Positions 8,898 through 17,402 of a DNA stretch of 64,000 nt are shown piece by piece. Made by a program: the position numbers and the translations under genes. The DNA is from Georgenia wutianyii (lineage in GTDB: Bacteria; Actinomycetota; Actinomycetes; Actinomycetales; Actinomycetaceae). The stretch covers positions 1,488,001 through 1,552,000 of the forward strand of contig NZ_CP040899.1 in NCBI RefSeq assembly GCF_006349365.1. Direction: 5' to 3'. Under the pieces are notes generated by a model. That model was given only the letters and a program-made list of their open reading frames with translations, had not been told where the DNA came from and ran no database searches. The stretch's first letter is position 1. Each line of letters opens with the position of its first letter.

Positions 8898-9473
8898 TCA
8901 GCCGACCGGCAGCCCGAGCCCCTCGACCACCTCCGCGCCGGGCAGCGCGGCGAGCAGGTCGCCGGGCAGGAGGAGCTTGGACCGGCGCACGCCGCTGCCG
9001 ACGATCGCCGGCCCGTCGGCGTCCACGGACGCGTCGACGAGCAGCCGCCACTCCTGCGGCAGCCCGACGGGCGTGATGCCGCCGTACTCCATGCCCGAGG
9101 CCTCCACCGCCCGGTCCGTCGGCCAGAACGAGGCCTTGCGCACGTCGAGCAGCCGCCGGACGGTGGAGTTGACGTCGGCGCGGGTGGTCGCGCGGACGGC
9201 GCAGGCGGCCACCCGCTCCTCCCCGGCCCGCTTCCCGGCGACCAGCACGCAGTTGACCGAGGCCTCCAGCGGCAGCTCGTAGGCCTCCGTCATCGCGGCC
9301 GTGTCGGCGAGGTCGGGGTCGATCTGCGCGACCCGGACCTCGGCGGCCCGTGGCAGGTCCTCCAGGGCCCGGCGGACCGGCTCGGCGAGCAGGTCCGGCC
9401 GCTGCAGGGCGGGCACCCACGTGAGGGTGCCGTACCGCAGCGGCCCGTCCGGCGTCGTCGTCGGCTCGCTCAC
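8898..9473 (-). CDS. YbaK/EbsC-type aminoacyl-tRNA deacylase
   Basis: A 191-residue protein of the YbaK/ProX/INS editing-domain fold. It has a conserved Lys in V-A-G-K-R-A-G, then R-K-A-S-F-W, then E-Y-G-G-I-T-P-V-G-L-P, the family's characteristic loop, and ends with a G-S-G-V-R-R-S-K-L strand. Such enzymes hydrolyse mischarged tRNA (for example Ala- or Cys-tRNA-Pro). The GTG start overlaps the stop of the PEBP gene (GTGA), so the two are translationally coupled. Confidence 0.85.
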   Translation of the reverse strand: MSEPTTTPDGPLRYGTLTWVPALQRPDLLAEPVRRALEDLPRAAEVRVAQIDPDLADTAAMTEAYELPLEASVNCVLVAGKRAGEERVAACAVRATTRADVNSTVRRLLDVRKASFWPTDRAVEASGMEYGGITPVGLPQEWRLLVDASVDADGPAIVGSGVRRSKLLLPGDLLAALPGAEVVEGLGLPVG

Positions 9474-9997
9474 TGCTGGAAGGTCGGGGCGATGACGGCG
9501 CGGGCGATCGTGTGGAAGAGGGCCACGAAGGCGACGCGGGTGGGGCTGTCGTCGGGGTCGAGGTCGAGGGAGTCGGTGTCCAGCGCGTGCACCGCGAAGT
9601 AGTAGCGGTGCGGACGGTCGCCGGCGGGCGGCGCGGCGCCCGTGTAGGCGTGGGTGCCGCCGTCGTTGCGCACGTGGTAGGCGGCGCCGGGCAGCATGAG
9701 GTCGCTCTCGCCCCAGCCCTGCTCGAGCTCGGTGAGGTCGACCGGGAGGTCGACGATCGTCCAGTGCCAGAACCCGGCCGGCGTCGGCGCGTCGGGGTCG
9801 AAGCAGTTGACGAGGAAGCTCTGCGTCCCGGCGGGGAAGCCGGACCACGCGAGGTGGGGGGAGACGTTGCCGCCCTCGGCGGTGAACGGGGCGTCCATCG
9901 GCTGCCCGTCGGCGACGTCGTCACTGCGCAGGGTGAAGGACGGCACGGCGGGGAGCAGGTCGTACGGGGCGGGGGCAACAGGGCGTTGCAGGTCCAT
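9470..9997 (-). CDS. YbhB/YbcL-family (PEBP, Raf-kinase-inhibitor-like) protein
   Basis: A 175-residue phosphatidylethanolamine-binding-protein fold. Family motifs are visible: G-G-N-V-S-P-H-L-A-W, the D-P-D-A-P-T-P-A-G-F-W-H-W anion-binding stretch, and the later H-R-Y-Y-F-A-V-H-A-L-D. The cellular role of bacterial members is unclear. GAGGAGG is upstream of the ATG at 9997. It is first in a two-gene unit and divergent from imuA. Confidence 0.88.
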   Translation of the reverse strand: MDLQRPVAPAPYDLLPAVPSFTLRSDDVADGQPMDAPFTAEGGNVSPHLAWSGFPAGTQSFLVNCFDPDAPTPAGFWHWTIVDLPVDLTELEQGWGESDLMLPGAAYHVRNDGGTHAYTGAAPPAGDRPHRYYFAVHALDTDSLDLDPDDSPTRVAFVALFHTIARAVIAPTFQQ

Positions 9998-10092
9998 CGA
10001 GGCCTCCTCTGGGGTGGGTGCAGGCCCAACCTACGGTGCCGGGCCGGGCGGCGCAGGCAGCGTCGGGCCCGTGTCGGTACCCCCTGTCATGA

Positions 10093-10108
10093 TCGAACAG
10101 GAGTTCGA
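10093..10108. promoter_or_regulatory. SOS (LexA) box of imuA-imuB
   Basis: TCGAAC-AGGA-GTTCGA is a perfect match to the mycobacterial/actinobacterial LexA operator. It is followed directly by a -10-like TAAACT at 10109-10114, so bound LexA would block the promoter. Confidence 0.93.
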
Positions 10109-10120
10109 TAAACTGTGGAG

Positions 10121-10990
10121 GTGGAGATGACGGCGACTCATGCGGACCGCATGGCGACCGCCCGCCGGGCCCTCGAGCGGGCCGAGGCGGCGGCCGGCCT
10201 GCGGACCCGTCTCGCCGCTCCGCTCCGGCTCGCCCCTGCCAGCGCGCCTGCCCCGGCGCCCACCCCGGACGCTGCCCCCTCCCAGCCGCCGGCCGAGGCG
10301 TCCGCCCGGCCGGCAGCCGCCGCGCACCCTGCCGCGCCCGGGTCGGTCATCGGCGGCGGCATGTCCGAGCACCTCCCGGTGCCAGCCGTGCTCGCCGGGT
10401 TCTTCCCGGCCGACGGACTGCGCCGGGGCAGTGTGGTCCAGGTCGGCGGGTCCTCCTCCCTCCTGCTCGCCCTCCTCGCCGCCGCCCAGGGGGAGGGGTG
10501 GGCCGGGCTCGCCGCCCTGCCGGACGTCGGGCTGCAGGCCGCCGCCGAGGCCGGGCTCGCCCTCGAGCGCGCCCTCCTCGTGCCGCGCCCCGGCCCGGAG
10601 GCCGCCTCCGTCGTCGGGGCCCTCGTCGACGGCGTCGACGTGCTGGCCGTGGGTGACTGCCGGGCGCTCAGTGCCCGGGACCGGCGGTTGCTGTCCGCGC
10701 GGCTGCGCAGCCGCGGTGCGGTGCTGCTGAGCACGGCGCACTGGCCGGGGGCCGACGTCGTGCTGCGGGCGGGGGAGGCCCGCAGCACCGGCGTGGGGAA
10801 GGGCTGGGGCCGGGTGACGGGCGGGGAGGTCACCGTCCACGGCCGCTCCCGCAGCGGGGCGGCCGGCCGGGTCAGGGTGTCCCTCGGACCCGCCGGGCTC
10901 GGTCCCGTGGCCGACCGGGAGCACGCGACTCCGGTGGCCGCGCCGCAGCCCGTCGCGGGTGCCCGTCCGCCCCTGCAGGCGGTGTCCTGA
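10121..10990 (+). CDS. imuA: ImuA-type mutasome accessory protein
   Basis: A 289-residue protein whose position and pairing with imuB mark it as ImuA (ImuA'). Residues 5-80 are helical then Ala/Pro-rich. The rest (about 90-290) resembles a degraded RecA/SulA core. A G-S-S-S-L-L-L-A-L strand replaces a true Walker A, so ATP hydrolysis is doubtful. In mycobacteria ImuA', ImuB and DnaE2 act together in damage-induced mutagenesis. I placed the start at GTG 10121, six bases after the TAAACT box (leaderless); ATG 10127 is the alternative. The stop overlaps the imuB start (TGATG). Confidence 0.85.
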   Translation: MEMTATHADRMATARRALERAEAAAGLRTRLAAPLRLAPASAPAPAPTPDAAPSQPPAEASARPAAAAHPAAPGSVIGGGMSEHLPVPAVLAGFFPADGLRRGSVVQVGGSSSLLLALLAAAQGEGWAGLAALPDVGLQAAAEAGLALERALLVPRPGPEAASVVGALVDGVDVLAVGDCRALSARDRRLLSARLRSRGAVLLSTAHWPGADVVLRAGEARSTGVGKGWGRVTGGEVTVHGRSRSGAAGRVRVSLGPAGLGPVADREHATPVAAPQPVAGARPPLQAVS

Positions 10991-12588
10991 TGAGCGCCCC
11001 CGCCACCGCCCCGGCAGCGGCCGCGCTCCCGGCCCTGCGGCGCGCGGTGCTGTGGGTGCCGGACTGGCCCGTGGCCGCGGCCGTCGCCGAGGGTGCGGTC
11101 GGCAGCCACGAGCCCGTCGCGGTGCACGACTCCCGCGGGGTCCTCGTGTGCTCCGCAGCCGCCCGCGCGGCGGGGGTGCGCCGGGGCATGCGCCGGCGCA
11201 CCGCCCAGGGGCTGTGCCCCGAGCTCGTCCTGCTCGCCGCGGACGAGAACCGCGACGCCCGGGCCTTCGAACCGCTGGTCCAGGCGGTGGAGGACGTCGT
11301 CGTCGGGGTCGAGGTCGCCCGGCCGGGTGTCCTGCTCATGCCCGCCCGCGGGCCCAGCCGGCACGCCGGCGGTGAGGAGGAGCTCGCCGCGCTGCTCGTC
11401 GGGACGGTCGCCGAGGAGACCGGCGCCGAGTGCCAGGTGGGGGTGGCCGACGGCCTGCTCGCCGCACTGCTCGCGGCACGGGCCGGGGTGCTCGTACCGC
11501 CGGGCGGCGGTGCGGACTTCCTCGCCACGCAGGACGTGCGGCTGCTCGACCTCGCCGCCACCACCCGGGAGCGGCGGGCCGAGCTCGGGGAGCTCACCGA
11601 CCTCCTGCGGCGGCTCGGGCTGCGGACCCTCGGCGCGCTCGCGGCCCTGGAGCCGGGGGACGTCGCGGCACGGTTCGGCACCCTCGGTCTGCTCGCCCAC
11701 CGGCTGGCCCGCGGCGGGGACGTCGCCGTCCCCGCGCCGCGGCGGCCCGAGCAGGACGTCACCGTCCGCACCGACCTCGACCCGCCCGCCGCCCGGTCCG
11801 ACGTCGCCGCCTTCGCCGCGCGCGCACTGGCCGAGGAGCTCGCCGAGCGGCTGCAGCGCCGCGGCGTCGTCTGCGGCCGGGTCGAGGTGCTCGCGCGCAC
11901 GGAGGACGGCACCGAGCTCGCCCGCACCTGGCGGCTGGACGTCGCCCCGAGCGCCGCCGAGCTCACCGACCGGGTGCGCTGGCAGCTCGACGGCTGGCTG
12001 GCCGGGCGCAGCGCCCGCCCGCCGAGCGCCCCGCTCGTGCACCTGGAGCTGCTCGCCCAGGAGGTCAGCCCCGCAGCGGCGGTGAGCGAGGGCCTGTGGG
12101 GGCGGCGCGGGCGCGGGGAGGTCCAGGCGGAGCGGGCGGCGCTGCGCGTCCAGGGGCTGCTCGGCGCCGAGGGGGTGCTCGTCCCCGTCCTGCAGGGCGG
12201 CCGCGACCCGCGCACCCGGGTGCGCCTGGTCGCGTGGGGGGACGACCCCGTCCCCGTCCTGCGGCCCGACGCGCCCTGGCCCGGGCAGCTGCCCTCCCCG
12301 GCCCCGGGCACCCTGCTCGAGGAGCGCCGCGCCGTCGACGTCCTCGACGTCGCCCGCCGCCCCGTCACGGTCGACGCCCGGGCCCGGCTGAGCGGGGAGC
12401 CCGCACGCGTCGTCGACGAGGGCGAGAGCCGGGAGGTGGTCGGCTGGGCGGGACCGTGGTCGATGTGGGAGCGCTGGTGGGCGCGCGGGCGGCGCCGGGC
12501 CTGGCTGCAGGTCGTCCTGTCCGACGGCGTGGCCCGGCTGCTCGCCCTCGAGTCCGGCACGTGGTGGCTCGAGGGGGTCTACGACTGA
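10990..12588 (+). CDS. imuB: ImuB, catalytically inactive Y-family polymerase-like mutasome hub
   Basis: A 532-residue Y-family polymerase homologue. Where an active enzyme has the first catalytic Asp and the S-x-D-E motif, this one reads V-L-W-V-P-D-W-P and V-A-R-P-G-V-L-L-M-P, so the metal-binding acids appear lost, as in known ImuB proteins. A possible beta-clamp-binding motif, S-E-G-L-W-G, lies near residue 370. ImuB is the adaptor that links DnaE2 and ImuA to the sliding clamp. It is translationally coupled to imuA under the SOS box at 10093. Confidence 0.92.
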   Translation: MSAPATAPAAAALPALRRAVLWVPDWPVAAAVAEGAVGSHEPVAVHDSRGVLVCSAAARAAGVRRGMRRRTAQGLCPELVLLAADENRDARAFEPLVQAVEDVVVGVEVARPGVLLMPARGPSRHAGGEEELAALLVGTVAEETGAECQVGVADGLLAALLAARAGVLVPPGGGADFLATQDVRLLDLAATTRERRAELGELTDLLRRLGLRTLGALAALEPGDVAARFGTLGLLAHRLARGGDVAVPAPRRPEQDVTVRTDLDPPAARSDVAAFAARALAEELAERLQRRGVVCGRVEVLARTEDGTELARTWRLDVAPSAAELTDRVRWQLDGWLAGRSARPPSAPLVHLELLAQEVSPAAAVSEGLWGRRGRGEVQAERAALRVQGLLGAEGVLVPVLQGGRDPRTRVRLVAWGDDPVPVLRPDAPWPGQLPSPAPGTLLEERRAVDVLDVARRPVTVDARARLSGEPARVVDEGESREVVGWAGPWSMWERWWARGRRRAWLQVVLSDGVARLLALESGTWWLEGVYD

Positions 12589-12602
12589 GCCGGGCGACCG
12601 GC

Positions 12603-12737
12603 GTGCAGCTTGAGCAGGACGAGGTGCTGAGGCTGGGCTCCGGCCTCCGCCGCGGTGGCCTCGCGAGCGACTCCGTCCTCGCCGGTGACTGGGACGGCGA
12701 CGGCGCCGACACCCTCGGGGTGCGCCGCACCCCCTGA
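12603..12737 (+). pseudogene. Orphan C-terminal fragment of an FG-GAP repeat protein
   Basis: The reading frame after imuB ends with L-A-G-D-W-D-G-D-G-A-D-T-L-G-V-R-R, then stops. This matches the last repeat of the secreted amidase at 25259-27424 (V-G-D-W-N-G-D-R-T-D-T-L-G-V). No signal peptide, catalytic domain or earlier repeat precedes it; upstream this frame runs only as a shadow of imuB. It is most likely the tail of a decayed paralogue. A tiny 44-residue gene from GTG 12603 is possible but unlikely. Confidence 0.6.
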
Positions 12738-12739
12738 CG

Positions 12740-12756
12740 CCGCCGTGTCACGGCGG
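12740..12756. terminator. Short GC hairpin between convergent genes
   Basis: CCGCCG-TGTCA-CGGCGG forms a 6-bp stem with a 5-nt loop between the FG-GAP fragment and the end of the methyltransferase gene, overlapping the latter's stop codon. It could terminate both strands. Weak call. Confidence 0.4.
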
Positions 12757-13344
12757 GCGGAGGGGGACGAAGCGGTAGCTGCCGTAGGAGTCGGTGCGCA
12801 GGCGCCCGCCGTCCAGGCGGGCGAGGACGAGCCGGCCGCGGACCGGCAGGACCATCCGGCCGCTGTCGCCCAGCTGGTCCAGGAGCGCCTCGGGCAGGTG
12901 CCCGGCCTCGGCCGAGACGAGGATCCGGTCGTAGGGGGCGTGGGCGGGCAGGCCGAGCGCGCCGGGGACGGCCGGCTCGATCCGGGCCGGGGCGCCGCCG
13001 CCGCGCGTCGTGGTGAAGGCCGCGAGGTTCGCCCGGCCGACGTCGACGAGCGCCGGCTCGAGCTCGACCCCGACGACCTCGCCGGCCGGGGCGACGAGCC
13101 GGGCGAGGATCGCGGTGGTCCAGCCGGAGCCGGAGCCGACGTCGAGCACCCGGTGCCCCGGTGCGGCGCCGAGCAGGACGAGCATCTGGGCGACGGTGCT
13201 CGGCTGGGAGCAGGTGGCATGGTGCCCGATGGGCAGCGCCTGGTCGGCGTCGGCGAACCGGTGCTGGTCGGGCGGCAGGAACGTGCGCCGGTCGACCTCG
13301 GCCATCGCCTCGCCGACCCGGTCCCCGGCACCGGGACGCTCCAT
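12748..13344 (-). CDS. Protein-L-isoaspartate O-methyltransferase-like
   Basis: A 198-residue class I SAM-dependent methyltransferase. It has the PIMT hallmarks: R-x-x-F-L-P near the N-terminus, the I-G-H-H-A-T-C-S-Q-P loop, motif I V-L-D-V-G-S-G-S-G-W-T-T, and V-G-V-E-L-E-P for the ribose-binding acid. The family repairs isoaspartyl residues in aged proteins. The loop usually reads I-x-x-G-x-x-x-S-x-P, which is matched. I start at ATG 13344, upstream of the conserved N-terminus, rather than at far-upstream in-frame codons that run into the terminator of the next gene. Confidence 0.85.
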   Translation of the reverse strand: MERPGAGDRVGEAMAEVDRRTFLPPDQHRFADADQALPIGHHATCSQPSTVAQMLVLLGAAPGHRVLDVGSGSGWTTAILARLVAPAGEVVGVELEPALVDVGRANLAAFTTTRGGGAPARIEPAVPGALGLPAHAPYDRILVSAEAGHLPEALLDQLGDSGRMVLPVRGRLVLARLDGGRLRTDSYGSYRFVPLRPP

Positions 13345-13390
13345 GCCCCCATCCTCACGCGGCCCGGGCACCGCCGCCAGGGAGCGTGGT

Positions 13391-13415
13391 CCGGCTCGGG
13401 TGAGTCCCGAGCCGG
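13391..13415 (-). terminator. Hairpin terminator of the HNH gene
   Basis: CCGGCTCGGG-TGAGT-CCCGAGCCGG is a perfect 10-bp stem lying directly after the HNH gene's stop codon on the minus strand. Confidence 0.75.
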
Positions 13416-15350
13416 TCAGAACGGCGGGTCGCCGGGGTGGACGTGGGCGGTGAGGTGGGTGATCCGGCCGGTGTGGTCGCGGCGGTAGCGGTGCCCGGTG
13501 GCCGTGGTCCACACGAAGGTGCCGTCACCGAGGTGCTCGAGGCCGAACGCGCCGGTGCTCTTCACGCGGTGGTCGCGGGCGCACACCGTGGCGAGGTTGT
13601 CGGAACTGGTGGCACCGCCCGCGTGCCAGGGCTCGACGTGGTCGAGCTCGCAGCCGCGCGCGGGGGAGGTACACGTCGGGCTGACGCACGTGCGGTCACG
13701 CAGCCGGACGAGCTCGGCCAGTGCGGCGGGCGGTCGGTAGCGGGTGCGCCCCACGTCGAGCAGCCGGCCGCTCAGCGGGTCGGTGACCAGGCGCCGCCAC
13801 GTGTCGCCGGCGAGCGCGAGCGCCCGCGCGACGTCCGGAGTGATCGGCCCGTACCCCTCGAGCACTGCGACCTCGGCCGGGGTCGGCCCGGGGTACCAGT
13901 CGGGTGGGAGGTCGTCGGGCGGGGGAGCGTCGGGTAGCTCCTGCGGTGAGCGGACGCCGGATGGTGGGCTGGGGTCAGCGACGCCGGATGGTGGGCTGGG
14001 GTCAGCGAGACCGCGTGGCGGGCGCGAATCGGTGACCACGGGTGGCGCGCTCGGCGGCTGCACGGAGCCGCAGTGGGCACAGTTGTCCCCTCGGGTCTGG
14101 CATGCGGGTGTCCGCGGGACCTGGAGGACCTCCGGCGGGAGGAGCACGGACAGCGGCACGGTGACGTTGACCTGGGCGCGGCGCCCTCCGATCGTCCCGA
14201 TCGGCAGGTGCGGCGTGCGCAGGAAGGTGTTGCCCACGTCGAAGGCAGGGACATCCGGGCCGTGCTCGCCGGGCGGACTGTCCGGAGCCGCGGACAACGA
14301 CGTCTCCGGCGCCGGGGATGGCCGGCCATCCGTGGATCGGTCACGGCGGCTCCGGTCCTGGTCCGGCTCACCGGCCGGGCCCGAACCCGGCACCCCGACG
14401 AACCCCTGCTCCAGGGCGGCGTGGCCGAGGAGGGCGAGGGCGTCGGCCCGGAGCTGGTCGATCGTGCGGGAGTCGCCGGCGGCCCGGGCGGTGCGCGCCG
14501 CGGCCTCCAGGGCGAGGTCGAGCCCGGCGGCGTCGGTGGCGGGCAGGACGGCGTAGAGCGAGGCCATGCCGTCGGGCAGCGCGCGCGGGTGGTCCACGCG
14601 CCGCCCGCGGCGGGCCGCGCGGGCCCGGGCGGTCGCGCGGTGCGGGTCGACGGCGATGACCGCCAGGCTCACCGCCCGCTCGAGCTGGGTGACGGTCTGG
14701 TGCGGGGCGTGCGGCAGCACGAGCTGCTGCACCTCCCAGGCGACGTCGTCGGGCTGGTCGGCGAGCAGCCGCAGGAGGACGCACGCCTTGGGGTAGTCGA
14801 TCCGCCCTTCGTGGAGCGCGGCCGCGGTGTCCTCGAGCCGCAGGCGGAACGCCCGGCCGGCGTCGACCAGCCGCCGGGCCGCGAACCGAGAGACGCCGAG
14901 GCGTGGCGCGAGCTCCTCGGCGGTGACGTCGAGCGTCGTGTCGTCCCCCGGGAGCGGCGAGCGCGGGTTGAGCGCGGGCCGCCGGGACAGCCGCGCCGCG
15001 AGGTGCGCCATGCTCGACTGCGCCCACGCCGCGACCCGCTGGTAGCCGGCGATCATCTCGACGAGGTCGTACTCGTCGAGCGAGGCGGGGTCGATGCCCT
15101 CGAGCACCCGTGCCAGGTGCGGCCCCGGCGCCATCCCGGGCAGGCGTTCCGGCGCGAACGCCGCACCGTCCAGCGGATCCGGCGGCAGCGGCCCGGGCTC
15201 GGGAGCCTCGTCGTCCCAGGGCCAGGCGGCGTCGTCGTCGGTCCAGGCGGCCACGGGCAGGGCGGTGGACCAGCCCTGCTCTGCCTGCGCGACCGCCACG
15301 GTGACCACCTCCCTCGGTGCTGGTGCCACGCTATCGCCGGGCACCGACAT
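13416..15350 (-). CDS. DUF222 / HNH endonuclease-like protein (13E12 repeat family)
   Basis: A 644-residue protein. DUF222 occupies roughly residues 75-330, ending in an A-D-A-L-A-L-L-G-H helix. A variable proline-rich linker follows (about 330-500), then a C-terminal HNH nuclease domain with C-V-S-P-T-C, the catalytic E-L-D-H-V-E-P-W-H, and A-R-D-H-R. This family is multicopy in mycobacteria and related genera; some members are in LexA regulons and the in vivo role is unsettled. The linker has a 27-bp tandem duplication (13954-14007). It interrupts the imuB-dnaE2 interval. I see no SOS box before its ATG. Confidence 0.9.
   Translation of the reverse strand: MSVPGDSVAPAPREVVTVAVAQAEQGWSTALPVAAWTDDDAAWPWDDEAPEPGPLPPDPLDGAAFAPERLPGMAPGPHLARVLEGIDPASLDEYDLVEMIAGYQRVAAWAQSSMAHLAARLSRRPALNPRSPLPGDDTTLDVTAEELAPRLGVSRFAARRLVDAGRAFRLRLEDTAAALHEGRIDYPKACVLLRLLADQPDDVAWEVQQLVLPHAPHQTVTQLERAVSLAVIAVDPHRATARARAARRGRRVDHPRALPDGMASLYAVLPATDAAGLDLALEAAARTARAAGDSRTIDQLRADALALLGHAALEQGFVGVPGSGPAGEPDQDRSRRDRSTDGRPSPAPETSLSAAPDSPPGEHGPDVPAFDVGNTFLRTPHLPIGTIGGRRAQVNVTVPLSVLLPPEVLQVPRTPACQTRGDNCAHCGSVQPPSAPPVVTDSRPPRGLADPSPPSGVADPSPPSGVRSPQELPDAPPPDDLPPDWYPGPTPAEVAVLEGYGPITPDVARALALAGDTWRRLVTDPLSGRLLDVGRTRYRPPAALAELVRLRDRTCVSPTCTSPARGCELDHVEPWHAGGATSSDNLATVCARDHRVKSTGAFGLEHLGDGTFVWTTATGHRYRRDHTGRITHLTAHVHPGDPPF
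13954..14007. repeat. 27-bp tandem duplication inside the HNH gene linker
   Basis: Two identical 27-bp units (13954-13980 and 13981-14007) encode two copies of a D-P-S-P-P-S-G-V-A-type segment; a diverged third unit adjoins. In-frame slippage in a disordered linker. Confidence 0.9.
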
Positions 15351-15363
15351 CGGGCCGGGGGCC

Positions 15364-17274
15364 TCAGTCGCCCGGGACCTCCAGCAGCCGGTCGAGCGCG
15401 TACCGCTCCCCGACCGACAGGTCGTACTGCACGAGCCGGTAGTCCTCCAGCAGCTCCTGGGCCCGGGGGGAGAGGTCCTCCGGGTCGACCTGCCGCCCCT
15501 GCCCGTCGAGGACGATGCCCGCCTCCTCCGCCGCGACCTCGCCCGCCAGCTCGGTGAGCAGGGCGTCGAAGGGCGTGAGCGGGGCGCCGGTGGCGGTGAG
15601 CAGCTGGGTGACGAGGTGGTTGGGCCCGAGGACCGGCGGCACGTCGAGGCCGGTGAGCCCGGTGTTCGCCCACAGCAGCCACGGCGTCTCGCGCAGCGTC
15701 TGGTCGTCGTTCGCCGAGCGCACCTCGTCGGGGTACATCGCCGGGAGGTGGTCGCCGTAGAGCAGGACGACGGTCTCCTCCTCGCGCGAGGCGAGCTCGG
15801 CGAGGAAGTCGGCGAGGGCGTCGTCGGAGTGCCGCAGGCCGCGCAGGTACTGCCCGACCTCCTCGGCGGCGTCGTCGCCGAACGCCCCGCTCACCTCGAT
15901 CGGGTCGAGGTGGTTGCCGAGGTAGGGGCTGTGGTTCTGCATCGTCACGACGTTGACGAGCAGCGGCGCCTGCGAGGCGTCGAGCTGGTCGAGCACCTCC
16001 GCGTACGTCGCGGCGTCGGAGATGTGCATGTCGGCGTCCACGCGGTCCTGGTGCGTCATCCCGTCCCGGAAGATCGACCGCTCGAACCCGAGCCGCGGGT
16101 AGACGGTCTCGCGGCGGTAGAACCCCGCGGCGTAGGGGTGGACGGTCAGCGTCCCGTGGTTGCCGCCCAGGCGGTGGACGACCGACGGGAAGGACTCCTG
16201 GTGCGGGATGAGCATGGGGTAGGGGGCGTGCATCTGCGGCTCGAAGCCGGCGACCGCCATCCCGGTGAGCACCTCGAACTCCACGTTCGCCGTGCCGCCC
16301 CCGAAGCCGGAGCTGAGCATCGTGCCCGAGGGGGTGCGCTCCATGAGGGAGCGGGTGAAGGGGATCGGGTCCTCCGCCACCTCCAGGCCCGCGAGGCGGG
16401 TCGGGTCGGTGAAGCTCTCGGCGAGGACGAGGACGACGTTGACGTCGTCGAGCGCGCCCGGGTCGCGGTCGGCGTTGGCGGCGGCGGCCACCTGCTCGTA
16501 GGTGGCGACGACCTCGGCCATCCGCTCGGCGTCGTACCCCTCCGGCCGGGCCATCGCCTCGCCCGGCAGGTTGTACAGCGCACCGGCCACGAAGCCGTTC
16601 TCCGCGTAGTTCTGCACCTGGTTCCACGACGCCCAGGTGATGGGGATGTCCTCGTAGGCCTCGCGCAGGGGGTTGTCGGACTCGTTGAAGCCGGAGACGA
16701 CGACGATGCCGACGACGGCGGCCGGTCCGAGCGCGGCGCGGGTGGCCCAGCGCCACCGTCGCTCGGTGGGGGACCGGCGGTCCCGGCGGCGCCAGGAGAG
16801 CAGGGCGACGGCGGCCAGCGCGCCGAGGAGGAGGACGACGGCGCCCACGGCGAGCGGGGTGCTGATCCCCGCGGAGTCGAGGAGCAGCCCCGGGTTGGCG
16901 AGGTAGGCGATGTCGCTCGGGAAGAGCGGCTCGCCGCGCATCGTCATCTTCTCGTGGTCGGCGACCGCGATGACGGCCCCGGCGGCGAGGGAGAGGAGCG
17001 CGGTGGCCCACAACGAGCCGGTGAGGGCGAGGAGGAGCGCGACGAACGGCCACACGGTGAGCGCGCCGAGCAGGTGCAGCCGGCCCGGCAGCGAGGCCCA
17101 CCGCTCCGCGGGCTCCTGCCACGGCTCGGTCTGGACGTGGACGAGCTCGATGCCGCGCGCGAGGGCGACGGCGAGCAGCACGGTGAGCGCGAGCGGGAGC
17201 AGGACGGTGCGCGCGACGAGTAGCAGCCTGCGCGAGCCAGGGCTGGGCGCGTGGTCCTCGTCCGTCGTCGTCAC
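15364..17274 (-). CDS. LTA synthase family membrane sulfatase/phosphoglycerol transferase
   Basis: About 636 residues. Four or five membrane helices (residues 15-210) precede an extracytoplasmic alkaline-phosphatase-fold domain. Landmarks match LtaS: V-L-A-E-S-F (metal-binding Glu, about 285), G-G-G-T-A-N-V-E (nucleophile Thr, about 327), M-Q-N-H-S-P-Y, and L-Y-G-D-H-L-P (metal-binding Asp-His, about 510). The family moves phosphoglycerol or similar groups onto polyanionic wall polymers or glycans; the acceptor here is unknown. The start is uncertain: GTG 17274 abuts GAGGAG, and another in-frame GTG is at 17328. Confidence 0.85.
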   Translation of the reverse strand: MTTTDEDHAPSPGSRRLLLVARTVLLPLALTVLLAVALARGIELVHVQTEPWQEPAERWASLPGRLHLLGALTVWPFVALLLALTGSLWATALLSLAAGAVIAVADHEKMTMRGEPLFPSDIAYLANPGLLLDSAGISTPLAVGAVVLLLGALAAVALLSWRRRDRRSPTERRWRWATRAALGPAAVVGIVVVSGFNESDNPLREAYEDIPITWASWNQVQNYAENGFVAGALYNLPGEAMARPEGYDAERMAEVVATYEQVAAAANADRDPGALDDVNVVLVLAESFTDPTRLAGLEVAEDPIPFTRSLMERTPSGTMLSSGFGGGTANVEFEVLTGMAVAGFEPQMHAPYPMLIPHQESFPSVVHRLGGNHGTLTVHPYAAGFYRRETVYPRLGFERSIFRDGMTHQDRVDADMHISDAATYAEVLDQLDASQAPLLVNVVTMQNHSPYLGNHLDPIEVSGAFGDDAAEEVGQYLRGLRHSDDALADFLAELASREEETVVLLYGDHLPAMYPDEVRSANDDQTLRETPWLLWANTGLTGLDVPPVLGPNHLVTQLLTATGAPLTPFDALLTELAGEVAAEEAGIVLDGQGRQVDPEDLSPRAQELLEDYRLVQYDLSVGERYALDRLLEVPGD

Positions 17275-17402
17275 CTCCTCGGCGGTGGGTGGGCAGGGGC
17301 TACGGTAACCCGGCCCGCCGACCGTCACTGTTCCCGGCGGATCGCTGAGATCCGGTCCATCCGGGACTCCCCTCTCCCCGAGGGGGAGTAGACCACCTGG
17401 GG

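Noticed and set aside
10127..10990. RecA paralogue instead of ImuA
   Set aside because: Too short, without a proper Walker A, and coupled to imuB behind an SOS box.
13416..15350. SOS control of the DUF222/HNH gene
   Set aside because: Some mycobacterial relatives have LexA boxes, but none is visible upstream of 15350.
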